Assembly: GCF_900163715.1 (NCBI RefSeq)
Contig: NZ_FWFF01000014.1
Location: 1 to 64,000, forward strand
DNA length: 64,000 nt
Direction: 5' to 3'
Source of the DNA: Brevibacterium yomogidense
GTDB taxonomy: Bacteria > Actinomycetota > Actinomycetes > Actinomycetales > Brevibacteriaceae
How positions within the stretch are numbered: position 1 is the stretch's first letter; every line of letters starts with the position of its first letter. Under the pieces are notes generated by a model, which was not told where the DNA came from, did not search any database, and saw only the letters and a program-made list of their open reading frames with translations. Shown here one piece after another: positions 23,989 to 31,890 of this stretch. A program made the translations under genes and the position numbers.

Positions 23989-24444
23989 TCAGTCGCGCGG
24001 AGAGGCATCTCCCCGCAGGGACTCCAGCGTGCTGCGCGACAGGTCGTCGAGCGGTGTGGAGCGCCGTGTCGTGTTGTCGGTGAGCACCATGACGGACTCG
24101 GCGCGCGCATGCGGCAGCCCCTCACTGGTGAGCAGCTGCTCGATGATGATCGAGCTGGTGCCGACGCGGATGACGCGGGAACCCACTTCGGCCTCGCCGG
24201 GCCACAGGAGCTCCTTGAGGTACTCGATGGTGATCTTCGCGATCACGAAGTCCTTCGTCGGATCCGCCGACACCTGCCGCAGCTGATGGATGAGCTCGAC
24301 GCGACCCGTCTCGAAGAACGTCGAGAAGACCGCGTTGTTGATGTGACCCTGGCGATCGGTGTCCGCGTAGCGGAGCTTGTCATACGAGCGCAGCGGGTAT
24401 CCGCTCAGCGGCGACGACGCAGCCGTTCCTCCCGTCGTGGTCAT
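23989..24444 (-). CDS. 4-hydroxybenzoyl-CoA-type (hotdog) acyl-CoA thioesterase
   Basis: A 151-residue single hotdog domain. The motif RYADTDRQGHINNAVFSTFFETGRVEL at about 24-50 contains the catalytic Asp and the HINN helix start typical of 4HBT enzymes. It hydrolyses an acyl-CoA to free acid and CoA. Its ATG lies one base after the stop of the ThDP enzyme gene, so the two are made together, which suggests that the products are linked in one pathway. Confidence 0.87.
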   Translation of the reverse strand: MTTTGGTAASSPLSGYPLRSYDKLRYADTDRQGHINNAVFSTFFETGRVELIHQLRQVSADPTKDFVIAKITIEYLKELLWPGEAEVGSRVIRVGTSSIIIEQLLTSEGLPHARAESVMVLTDNTTRRSTPLDDLSRSTLESLRGDASPRD

Positions 24445-24445
24445 C

Positions 24446-26098
24446 TCAGTACGCCTTCACCCGCTGCTCGACGATGAGGTGGATCAGTGCGAACTTCCCC
24501 TCACCGATCGCGGCGAACGCCTGATCGAGCGCTGCGGGGACGTCCGCATCCTGCTCGACCCGCACACCCAGGCCGCCGAACGCCTGCGCCATGAGCGCGA
24601 AGTCCGGGTTCACCATCTGCGTGCCGGACACCCGCTCCGGGTACTCTCGCTCCTGGTGCGTGCGGATCGTGCCGTACTCCTGGTTGTCCATGACGACGAC
24701 CAGCGGGTGTGCCCCGTACTGGGTCGCGGTCGCGAGTTCCTGACCGTTCATCAGGAACTCGCCGTCGCCGGCGATGGTGACGACCTGACGGTCCGGGTAG
24801 CGCAGCGACGCGGCGACGCCGGAGGGGACCGAGTAGCCCATGGAGCCGTTGCGCGCCGACAGCATCGAGGCGTAGCCGTTGGTGGGGAAGTAGCGGTGCG
24901 CCCAGTTCGTGTGCTCGCCCGCACCGAACGTCACCATCGCATCGTCCTCGAGGCGCTCCACCAGACCGCCCATCAGGGTCGCCATGCGAGCCTGGCCGTC
25001 GCCGGGAGTCGACGAGGGCGCGGTGGAGAACTCCACCTGTGCCTGCCGCAGCCTGTTGGTCCACTGCCTCCACGCGTCGCGGACCGGGAGGTCCATGCGG
25101 GCGAGGTCGCGGATGAAGGGCTCCGGCTTGGACACGATCTGATGGGTCACGGGGCCGGAGCGGCCGCGCAGGGCAGGATCGATCGTGACGATGAAGTTCT
25201 TCTTGTCCCAGTTCTGCCGCACGGTGAAGCCATCCGTGATGACGTCGCCGGGAACGGTGCCGACGAACACGAGCAGATCCGCTTCGCTCATGAGGCTCTG
25301 GGTGAAGTCGGGCCGGCCGTATCCCAGTGGTCCCGCATAGGACGGGGACCCGAACGGGACGGTGCCCTGGCAGCGCCATTCGGCCGCAGCGGGCAGGTTG
25401 TGGCCCTCGAGCCACCGGGTGAACTCGTCCGCGACGTCGTGCGTCCAGTCGTTGCCGCCGAAGACGAAGAGCGGGCGGTCGGCGCCGTCGAGTGCCGCCT
25501 TCAGCGCCTTCCAGTCCGTGACCGTCATGCCGCCGGTGGCGATCGGGATCTCCGGGTGCACCAGGTCCTCGTGCGGCATCGTGATGATGTCCTCCGGGAG
25601 TCCGACGACGACGGGCCCCGGGCGGCCGGAACTCGCGGCGAACATCGCCTCCGCGACGATCTCCGATGCGCGCTCCGGGTGGTCGAGCACCATGACGCGC
25701 TTGGCGCCGGTGTCGAACCACGCCTTGGGGTCGAACTCCTGGAACGCCTCCTTCTCACGGTGCTCGAACGGGATGAGCCCCACGAACAGCACCATCGGCG
25801 TCGAATCCTGCCATGCGGTGTGCAGGCCGACGTGCGCGTTCGCCGCTCCCGGACCGCGGGTGACCATCGCGACACCGGGCGTCGTCGACATCTTGCCGTC
25901 CGCCTCCGCCATGTAGGCGGCCCCGCCCTCGTGGCGGCAGACGACGGTCTGGATGCTCGATTCGTGGAGCCCGTCCAGGACATCGAGGTACGACTCACCC
26001 GGGACGACGTAGGCCCGTTCGACCCCGTGCTGTTCGAGTGAGCGGACGATCATATGACCGGCCGACGGGGTGCCGAGACGGGCGGAGGGTGACGCCAT
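24446..26098 (-). CDS. Thiamine diphosphate-dependent decarboxylase/synthase-like enzyme
   Basis: A 550-residue enzyme with the three-domain order of acetolactate synthase and benzoylformate decarboxylase. The N-terminal PYR domain has the catalytic glutamate in VVCRHEGGAAYMA, a central domain follows, and the C-terminal PP domain carries the ThDP motif GDGEFLMNGQEL with the distal asparagine in VVVMDNQEYGT. RGPGAAN is present. No exact substrate can be named; 2-oxo acid decarboxylases of catabolism are as likely as acetolactate synthase, and no small regulatory subunit is nearby. ATG 26098 was chosen for AAGGAT upstream. It is coupled to the thioesterase gene. Confidence 0.87.
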   Translation of the reverse strand: MASPSARLGTPSAGHMIVRSLEQHGVERAYVVPGESYLDVLDGLHESSIQTVVCRHEGGAAYMAEADGKMSTTPGVAMVTRGPGAANAHVGLHTAWQDSTPMVLFVGLIPFEHREKEAFQEFDPKAWFDTGAKRVMVLDHPERASEIVAEAMFAASSGRPGPVVVGLPEDIITMPHEDLVHPEIPIATGGMTVTDWKALKAALDGADRPLFVFGGNDWTHDVADEFTRWLEGHNLPAAAEWRCQGTVPFGSPSYAGPLGYGRPDFTQSLMSEADLLVFVGTVPGDVITDGFTVRQNWDKKNFIVTIDPALRGRSGPVTHQIVSKPEPFIRDLARMDLPVRDAWRQWTNRLRQAQVEFSTAPSSTPGDGQARMATLMGGLVERLEDDAMVTFGAGEHTNWAHRYFPTNGYASMLSARNGSMGYSVPSGVAASLRYPDRQVVTIAGDGEFLMNGQELATATQYGAHPLVVVMDNQEYGTIRTHQEREYPERVSGTQMVNPDFALMAQAFGGLGVRVEQDADVPAALDQAFAAIGEGKFALIHLIVEQRVKAY

Positions 26099-26324
26099 TG
26101 TGAGAGATCCTTCGTGGTCGCGGTGGATTGGCTCCGGATCATTATGCGCGGAAATCCGGTGTTGGGTAGCGAATCTGCCCGACTGGGAGCGGATCGGCAC
26201 AGGCGTCTCGTGTCATGAGACGTCACGTGGTCCGGTCGGGTCTGTGATCTATGTGACGATCGTATTCCGATTCGTGTGGGATCAGCACCAATCGCAGTGT
26301 CTGAGATGACCCTTGGAGGGTCTT
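26099..26324. promoter_or_regulatory. Divergent promoter region of the ThDP enzyme and gluABCD
   Basis: 226 bp separate the divergent genes. CATAAT on the minus strand (26141-26146) is a -10 candidate for the ThDP enzyme gene. For the glutamate operon I see only the Shine-Dalgarno TGGAGGG (26314-26320); no convincing -35/-10 pair or palindrome was found. Confidence 0.4.
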
Positions 26325-27107
26325 GTGAGTAGTCTTGGCGCCATGACCGCGAATGTGAGCCACGACACGAGTGATGCTCTTGTCGAGATGACTAACGTCG
26401 ACAAGTTCTACGGGGACTTCCAGGCACTGAAGAACATCAACCTGCACGTCTCCCGCGGCGAGGTCGTCGTCGTGATCGGTCCGTCCGGATCCGGCAAGTC
26501 GACTCTGTGTCGCACGATCAACCGTCTGGAGACCATCAGCGCGGGCTCCATCACGATCGACGGGCAGCAGCTCCCCGAGGAGGGCTCCGGACTCGCACGG
26601 CTCCGCTCGGACGTCGGCATGGTCTTCCAGGCCTTCAACCTGTTCGCCCACCTCACGATCCTGGAGAACGTGACGCTCGGACCGCTCAAGGTCCGGGGGC
26701 TCAAGAAGGCGGCGGCGGATGAACTCGCCATGCAGCTCCTCGCACGGGTGGGCGTCGAGCACCAGGCGCAGAAGTATCCCGCTCAGCTGTCGGGCGGGCA
26801 GCAGCAGCGCGTCGCGATCGCCCGTTCGCTCGCGATGAAGCCCAAGCTCATGCTGTTCGACGAGCCCACGTCCGCGCTGGACCCGGAGATGATCAACGAA
26901 GTCCTCGACACGATGGTCGAGCTGGCGGAGGAGGGCATGACGATGGTCGTCGTCACCCACGAGATGGGCTTCGCCCGGAAGGCCGCGCACCGCGTCGTGT
27001 TCATGGCCGACGGAGAGATCGTCGAAGTCGCGGAGCCGGAGGAGTTCTTCACGAATCCGCAGTCGGACCGTGCGCAGGACTTCCTCTCGAAGCTCCTCAC
27101 CCAGTGA
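26325..27107 (+). CDS. gluA: Glutamate/polar amino acid ABC transporter ATP-binding protein
   Basis: A 260-residue ATPase of the polar amino acid uptake family. Walker A is GPSGSGKST, the Q-loop is in VFQAFNLF, the signature is LSGGQQQRVAIARSLA, Walker B is LMLFDEP and the H-loop is VVVTHEMG. It powers the permease pair GluC/GluD. GTG 26325 is preferred because GGAGGG lies just upstream; ATG 26343 is an alternative. It is the first gene of gluABCD, in the same order as the well-studied Corynebacterium operon. Specificity for glutamate is inferred from order and similarity. Confidence 0.92.
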   Translation: MSSLGAMTANVSHDTSDALVEMTNVDKFYGDFQALKNINLHVSRGEVVVVIGPSGSGKSTLCRTINRLETISAGSITIDGQQLPEEGSGLARLRSDVGMVFQAFNLFAHLTILENVTLGPLKVRGLKKAAADELAMQLLARVGVEHQAQKYPAQLSGGQQQRVAIARSLAMKPKLMLFDEPTSALDPEMINEVLDTMVELAEEGMTMVVVTHEMGFARKAAHRVVFMADGEIVEVAEPEEFFTNPQSDRAQDFLSKLLTQ

Positions 27108-27192
27108 TCCCGGCGGCGGGCCGCACATCCCGCCGATCGCACCCCACCCGTCGCCGTCGACGGGTACGAATCCCCACAAGGAGAGTCAGACC

Positions 27193-28089
27193 ATGAAGAA
27201 GCTCAGCACGATCATCGCCGGCGCGGCCGTCGGAGTGCTCGCACTCAGCGCGTGCGGACAGGAAGGCGCCCCTGAGCCCGCAGCGGGAGGCGGAGGTGGG
27301 GGAGAGGCCCCCGAATACGAGGTCGCCGAAGACGTCGATCTGTCCGACAGCCCCACATGGGAGGCCGCGAACTCCGCCGGCACCCTCACCATCGGGGTGA
27401 AGAAGGACCAGCCGGGACTCGGCAATCAGGAGCCGGGCTCGGATGTCCCTGAGGGCTTCGACATCGAGATCGCCAAGATCGTGGCCGGGTCGCTGGGCTT
27501 CAGCCCCGATCAGATCGAATGGACGGAGACCGTCTCCGCGAACCGCGAGCCGTTCCTCCAGCAGGGGAACGTGGACATGGTCGTCGCGACCTACACGATC
27601 AATGACGAGCGGAAGAAGGTCGTCGACTTCGCCGGCCCCTACTACGTCGCCGGCCAGGACCTCCTCGTCGCAGCCGATTCGGACATCGCGAGCCCGGAGG
27701 ACATCGGCGGCAAGACGGTCTGCTCCGTGGACGGGTCCACCCCCGCGCAGAACATCGAGGAGGAGTACTCGGATGCAGAGCTGGTCACGTACGACGCCTA
27801 CTCGAAGTGCGTGACCGACCTCCAGTCCGGCTCCGTCGACGCGGTCACGACCGATGACGCGATCCTCCGCGGCTATGCCGCTCAGTACGAGGGCGAGTTC
27901 TCCGTCGTGGGTGAGCCCTTCACCGACGAGCCCTACGGCGTCGGCCTGCCCCAGGACGACGACGCGCTCCGCGACGCGGTGAACGACGCGCTCGAGGCGT
28001 CGATGGAGGACGGCACGTGGACAGAGGCGTTCGAGTACACCCTGGGTGACTCCTCCGACGTCGAGCAGCCTGAGGTCGATCGGTACTGA
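27193..28089 (+). CDS. gluB: Glutamate ABC transporter substrate-binding lipoprotein
   Basis: A 298-residue extracytoplasmic binding protein. A lipoprotein signal (ALSAC, Cys at about 20) precedes a Gly-rich linker and then a class F/bacterial type 3 solute-binding domain with LTIGVKKDQPGLG, GFDIEIAKIVAGSL and GKTVCSVDGSTPAQN. AAGGAGAG lies 9 bp before the ATG. It captures the amino acid outside the cell for GluCD. Two hairpins follow the stop, which would favour a higher level of this subunit than of the permeases. Confidence 0.92.
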   Translation: MKKLSTIIAGAAVGVLALSACGQEGAPEPAAGGGGGGEAPEYEVAEDVDLSDSPTWEAANSAGTLTIGVKKDQPGLGNQEPGSDVPEGFDIEIAKIVAGSLGFSPDQIEWTETVSANREPFLQQGNVDMVVATYTINDERKKVVDFAGPYYVAGQDLLVAADSDIASPEDIGGKTVCSVDGSTPAQNIEEEYSDAELVTYDAYSKCVTDLQSGSVDAVTTDDAILRGYAAQYEGEFSVVGEPFTDEPYGVGLPQDDDALRDAVNDALEASMEDGTWTEAFEYTLGDSSDVEQPEVDRY

Positions 28090-28112
28090 TACCGGTCGGC
28101 TCTGCGCCCTCG

Positions 28113-28162
28113 CACCGGTTCGCCGGTGAGGCCCGGCGGTCGCACGCAGCGGCCGCCGGGCC
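28113..28162 (+). promoter_or_regulatory. Two hairpins between gluB and gluC
   Basis: CACCGG-TTCG-CCGGTG (28113-28128) is a compact stem with a UUCG-type loop. Just after it, GGCCCGGCGG (28130-28139) pairs with CCGCCGGGCC (28153-28162) around a 13-nt loop. Without T-tracts they look like mRNA-stabilising or partial-attenuation elements that set the binding-protein to permease ratio. Confidence 0.7.
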
Positions 28163-28192
28163 GATACGACCACTCGAGAACGTGAGGCTTCC

Positions 28193-28849
28193 GTGAATCC
28201 GCTCATCCAGACGTTCCTCAGCGGGACCTGGGGGACGCTCGCGCTGTTCGGCGTGACACTGGTCGGCTGCCTGATCGGCGGCACGATCCTCGCCGCGATG
28301 CGCGTGTCCCCGGTGCCGATCCTGCGCGGTGCCGCCGCCGCGTACGTCGACGTCGTGAGGAACACCCCCCTCACACTGGTGATGTTCTTCTGCGTGTTCG
28401 GCCTCCCGTACCTCGACATCCGGTTCGGCAGCACGGCCGGGATGAACTCGTTCGTCCTCGCGTGCATCGCGCTCACGGCGTACACCTCCTGCTTCATCGC
28501 GGAGACGCTGCGCTCCGGCATCGCGACGGTTCCCGTGGGCCAGGCGGAGGCCGCCCGCGCGGTGGGCCTGGGATTCGGCCAGGTGCTCAGCTTCGTCGTG
28601 CTGCCCCAGGCGTTCCGCACCGTCATCCCGCCTCTGGGCAGCGTGATCATCGCCATGCTGAAGAACACGTCGATCGCATCCGCGTTCAACAACCGTGAGC
28701 TCATCTCCGCGATGCGCAACGCGATCGAGGTCCGCGGAGACATCGTCATCCCGCTCCTGCTGGCCACCGCGCTCATCTACCTCGTGCTGGCGCTGGGGCT
28801 CGGCCGCATCTTCGCCTACCTCGAGAAGAAGCTGGTGATCCTCCGATGA
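28193..28849 (+). CDS. gluC: Glutamate ABC transporter permease GluC
   Basis: A 218-residue polar amino acid permease with about five transmembrane helices. The EAA loop that docks on the ATPase is AEAARAVGLGFGQVLSFVVLPQA, at about residues 120-142, and the N-terminal FGVTLVGCLIGG and YVDVVRNTPL are typical. GTG start at 28193, with only a weak GAGG upstream. Its TGA overlaps the ATG of gluD. Confidence 0.9.
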   Translation: MNPLIQTFLSGTWGTLALFGVTLVGCLIGGTILAAMRVSPVPILRGAAAAYVDVVRNTPLTLVMFFCVFGLPYLDIRFGSTAGMNSFVLACIALTAYTSCFIAETLRSGIATVPVGQAEAARAVGLGFGQVLSFVVLPQAFRTVIPPLGSVIIAMLKNTSIASAFNNRELISAMRNAIEVRGDIVIPLLLATALIYLVLALGLGRIFAYLEKKLVILR

Positions 28850-29676
28850 GCGCACCGACCCAGGTCCTGTTCGATGAGCCGGGACCACGCGCGCGTCGGC
28901 TGAACGTCATCCTGTCCGCCGTGTCCGTGCTCCTGCTGCTGGGGCTCGTCGCCTTCATCATCTGGAAGTTCTCCGACGCCGGACAGCTCGAGTCCGCGAA
29001 GTGGGAGCCGTTCACCTACGCGGTGATCCAGCAGACGCTGCTCACGGGGATGTGGGCCACGATCAAGGTCGCGATCGTGGCGACGGTCCTCGCGCTCATC
29101 GTCGGGGTGGTCTTCGCGCTGCTGCGTCTCGCGCCGGCGCGAGCCGTGTCTTTGCCTGCGACCCTGGTGCTCGAGGTGTTCCGCGGAGTGCCGGTCCTGC
29201 TCCTGATCTTCGCGATGTTCCTGGTCTTCGGCAATCAGATCGGCTCGTTCTGGTCCGTCGTGATCGGACTCATGCTGTACAACGGCATGGTGATCGCGGA
29301 GATCATCCGCGCGGGCATCCTCGCGGTGCCGCGGGGGCAGAGCGAGGCCGCGATGTCGATCGGCCTGAAGGGCTCGCAGACGATGCGGCTCATCCTCATG
29401 CCCCAGGCGGTCCGCGCGATGATGCCCACGCTCATCGCCCAGGTGGTCGTGCTGCTGAAGGATTCGGCGCTGGGCTTCATCGTCACCTATCAGGACCTGC
29501 TGTACCAGGTGAACGCGATCGGACGCACCTACAACAACCTGCTTCCCACATTCATCGTGGGAGCCGTGCTCTTCATCATCATCAACATGGTGGTGGCTGC
29601 GATCGCGCGATACCTTGAGAAGAGGATGTCGCAGAAGACCGCCGCGACCACAGGCCCCGCCAAGGGTGCCGACTGA
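28846..29676 (+). CDS. gluD: Glutamate ABC transporter permease GluD
   Basis: A 276-residue permease, longer than GluC through an N-terminal cytoplasmic segment and an extra helix. The EAA loop is SEAAMSIGLKGSQTMRLILMPQA, near residue 170, and VLEVFRGVPVLLL matches the family. It starts in the stop of gluC (ATGA) and forms the channel with it. A small GNAT gene follows 19 bp downstream. Confidence 0.9.
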   Translation: MSAPTQVLFDEPGPRARRLNVILSAVSVLLLLGLVAFIIWKFSDAGQLESAKWEPFTYAVIQQTLLTGMWATIKVAIVATVLALIVGVVFALLRLAPARAVSLPATLVLEVFRGVPVLLLIFAMFLVFGNQIGSFWSVVIGLMLYNGMVIAEIIRAGILAVPRGQSEAAMSIGLKGSQTMRLILMPQAVRAMMPTLIAQVVVLLKDSALGFIVTYQDLLYQVNAIGRTYNNLLPTFIVGAVLFIIINMVVAAIARYLEKRMSQKTAATTGPAKGAD

Positions 29677-29695
29677 CGCAGGAGTGGAGGTTCAG

Positions 29696-30010
29696 ATGGC
29701 CGAACCCACGAAGGTGGCGACGCCGTACACAGTGACGGAGGAGAAAGGACGCAGCCGCATCGTCATCCACGATGTGCATGAGGAGGTCCCCGTGCTCGTC
29801 GGGTTCCTCGAGTACCGGATGGACGGCGACGTGCGGACGATCCTCCACACGATCATCGACGAGGCGTATTCGCGGCAGGGCTGGGCACGCACGCTCGTGA
29901 CGGAATCGCTCGAGCGGTTCTCCCAGGACGACGCGAAGATCCGGTCGATGTGCAGCTACGTGGACCGGTACATGGAGCGGTTCCCGCAGTACCGGTCGCT
30001 GCTGGCCTGA
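29696..30010 (+). CDS. Small GNAT-fold N-acetyltransferase (YjdJ type)
   Basis: A 104-residue protein of the short GCN5-related family (PF14542 type). LVGFLEYRMDGDVRTILHTIID is the central strand pair, and RQGWARTLVTESLERF is the acetyl-CoA-binding turn and helix in which the usual G-x-G is reduced to QGWAR. MCSYVDRYMERFPQY is the conserved C-terminal helix. GGAGTGGAGG lies just upstream of the ATG. It follows gluD and may be co-transcribed, with no evident functional link. Confidence 0.82.
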   Translation: MAEPTKVATPYTVTEEKGRSRIVIHDVHEEVPVLVGFLEYRMDGDVRTILHTIIDEAYSRQGWARTLVTESLERFSQDDAKIRSMCSYVDRYMERFPQYRSLLA

Positions 30011-30044
30011 GCCGTCCCGGCCTGTCCCGGTCGGTCGGCGGGGA

Positions 30045-31838
30045 TCAGCCCTCGTCGAGGACCCTGAGCGTGCCCACGGGCACGGTCGAGCAGCTGAGGA
30101 CCCGACCCGGTCCCGCGTCTGCGGTCGCCTCCAGCACCCGGATCGTGTGCGCGGAATCATCGACGGCGATCGCGCACGTGCCGCACGCCCCGGACCTGCA
30201 CGTGAAGGGGATCCGCGCCCCGTCCGCCTCGAGTGCGTCGAGCAGCGTCCCGTCCTCCGGCCCCCACGGCAGGCGCGTGCCGTCCGGTCGGCTGATGACC
30301 GCCGGTTCGTAGCCTGCGAGCCGGTCGGCGAGGTCGTCCACGGGTGAGGTGAACGCCTCGCGGTGGATGCGCTCGGAGGGAACGCCCGCGGCTTCGCACG
30401 CCGCAGTGGCCGCCGCGACGAACTCCGCTCCTCCGCAGACCACCGCCGCCGAGGCCCCGGTCACCGCTGCGACGAGGTCCGCCCGGGTCGGTCTGCCCCT
30501 GACCGCGGTGTCCCACAGCGTGAGGGTGCGGCCCGGCGCCTCTGCGAATCCCTCGAGCGCGGCGAGGGTGGGGCGTGCGCCCGTATCGACCCCGCGGTCG
30601 ATGTGGAGGAGTCGGACGGGGAGAGCGTCCGGCACTCCCGGCAGCAGTGACAGAGCACTGGTGAGGCCGATCCCAGCGGTGACGAGAGCGACACCGGAGG
30701 CCGGCGCGTCAGCCGTGGGCGCCTCGGCGGCGGTTGCGAGGACGCGGTCCGCGGTCAGCGCCCCGAAGGGGCCGGACACGGTAAGGCGGTCACCGGGTCG
30801 CAGCCGCGTCAGCGCGGTGGAGACGCGCCCCCGCACGCCGATGATGAGGGAGAACTCCGCAGCGTCTACCAGTGCAGCGGTGTAGGTGCGCCAGGTGTGC
30901 CGCCCCTCGACGGGCAGATGGACGCGGACGTGGCGGCCTGCCTCCCAGTGGGCGGGGAACCAGCGATAGGGGTCGCGCAGGCGCAGCGTGTGCCGGCCGT
31001 CCTCGAGCAGCGCGGAGTCGGTGACGATCATCGAGCGGGGCCCGGTGCCGGCGGGCAGGGGGCGGTCCGTGGTCGCGGATTCCACCGTGATCGCGTCGTG
31101 CGGTCGCACAGCACCGGGGGAGAGCACGGTGCCGTAGACACCGCAGTGGATGTGGCCGAATTCGGTCGCGAGCATGCGCGGAACGCTCATGTCGCTGACG
31201 GCAGTGGTGGGACCGACTGTGGTGGCGGTGCACCGTTCGATCGTGGAGCGGATGAGCACGCGCGCGTCGCCGATCCGAACGACCGAGCCGACGAGATCGA
31301 ACTCTGCGAACGGCTCGAGCCCGTCGACCAGCAGATTGCCGCGGAACCGCAGGGGGTCGATCCTGCGCCCCGTCTGGGTCTCGAGCGCGCGCACCGTCGC
31401 CAGGGAGATGATGCTCACGTGCCCGTGCTCGCTGTCGAACATGCCCTGCGGCGCCGCCGGTGCATAGGCGGTGACGACGTCGACGGCTCCGGGATCGGAC
31501 TGCAGGTGTCCGGCGATGGCGCCCGCGGCTCTGGAGCGCGAGGCGGGATCGGCCGGCTCGATGACGATCGGGGCCCCGCCTGCCGGGGGAGTGAGTGCCA
31601 CGTGCCCGTCATCGAAGGAGCGGACCGACCATCCTGCGAGGTCGGCCCGCTTCTTGAGGGCGAAGAAGTGCGACCAGCGGTTCCAGGCTCCGGGAACCGT
31701 GTCCGCGGTACCGTCCGAGACCGCGAGCACGCGGTCGCCGGGGACGCCTGCCCCCGGCTCCAGGACGGCCTGCGCCACGTCTTCGGCCGGGAACCCCTTG
31801 ACGGGGAACCGGTGGAGTGACACCACGTGCGGGTGCAT
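30045..31838 (-). CDS. MOSC domain - ferredoxin reductase - 2Fe-2S fusion protein
   Basis: A 597-residue fusion of three modules. Residues 1 to about 265 are a MOSC_N plus MOSC pair (LHRFPVKGFPAED at the start, LRFRGNLLVDG, VRIGDARVLIRSTIERC), which handles molybdenum-cofactor sulfur in related proteins. Residues about 285-490 form an FAD/NAD(P)H ferredoxin-reductase domain. Residues about 505-597 are a plant-type 2Fe-2S ferredoxin with C-x4-C-x2-C in CRSGACGTC and a last cysteine in LSCST. It should move electrons from NAD(P)H to a substrate held at the MOSC domain, possibly N-hydroxylated compounds, by analogy with mARC and YcbX/YiiM-type systems. Confidence 0.88.
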   Translation of the reverse strand: MHPHVVSLHRFPVKGFPAEDVAQAVLEPGAGVPGDRVLAVSDGTADTVPGAWNRWSHFFALKKRADLAGWSVRSFDDGHVALTPPAGGAPIVIEPADPASRSRAAGAIAGHLQSDPGAVDVVTAYAPAAPQGMFDSEHGHVSIISLATVRALETQTGRRIDPLRFRGNLLVDGLEPFAEFDLVGSVVRIGDARVLIRSTIERCTATTVGPTTAVSDMSVPRMLATEFGHIHCGVYGTVLSPGAVRPHDAITVESATTDRPLPAGTGPRSMIVTDSALLEDGRHTLRLRDPYRWFPAHWEAGRHVRVHLPVEGRHTWRTYTAALVDAAEFSLIIGVRGRVSTALTRLRPGDRLTVSGPFGALTADRVLATAAEAPTADAPASGVALVTAGIGLTSALSLLPGVPDALPVRLLHIDRGVDTGARPTLAALEGFAEAPGRTLTLWDTAVRGRPTRADLVAAVTGASAAVVCGGAEFVAAATAACEAAGVPSERIHREAFTSPVDDLADRLAGYEPAVISRPDGTRLPWGPEDGTLLDALEADGARIPFTCRSGACGTCAIAVDDSAHTIRVLEATADAGPGRVLSCSTVPVGTLRVLDEG

Positions 31839-31890
31839 GGACGCCCTCCTCCGTGCTGCGTGGGCCGGTCTTCGCCAGCCGGTCCTCGCG

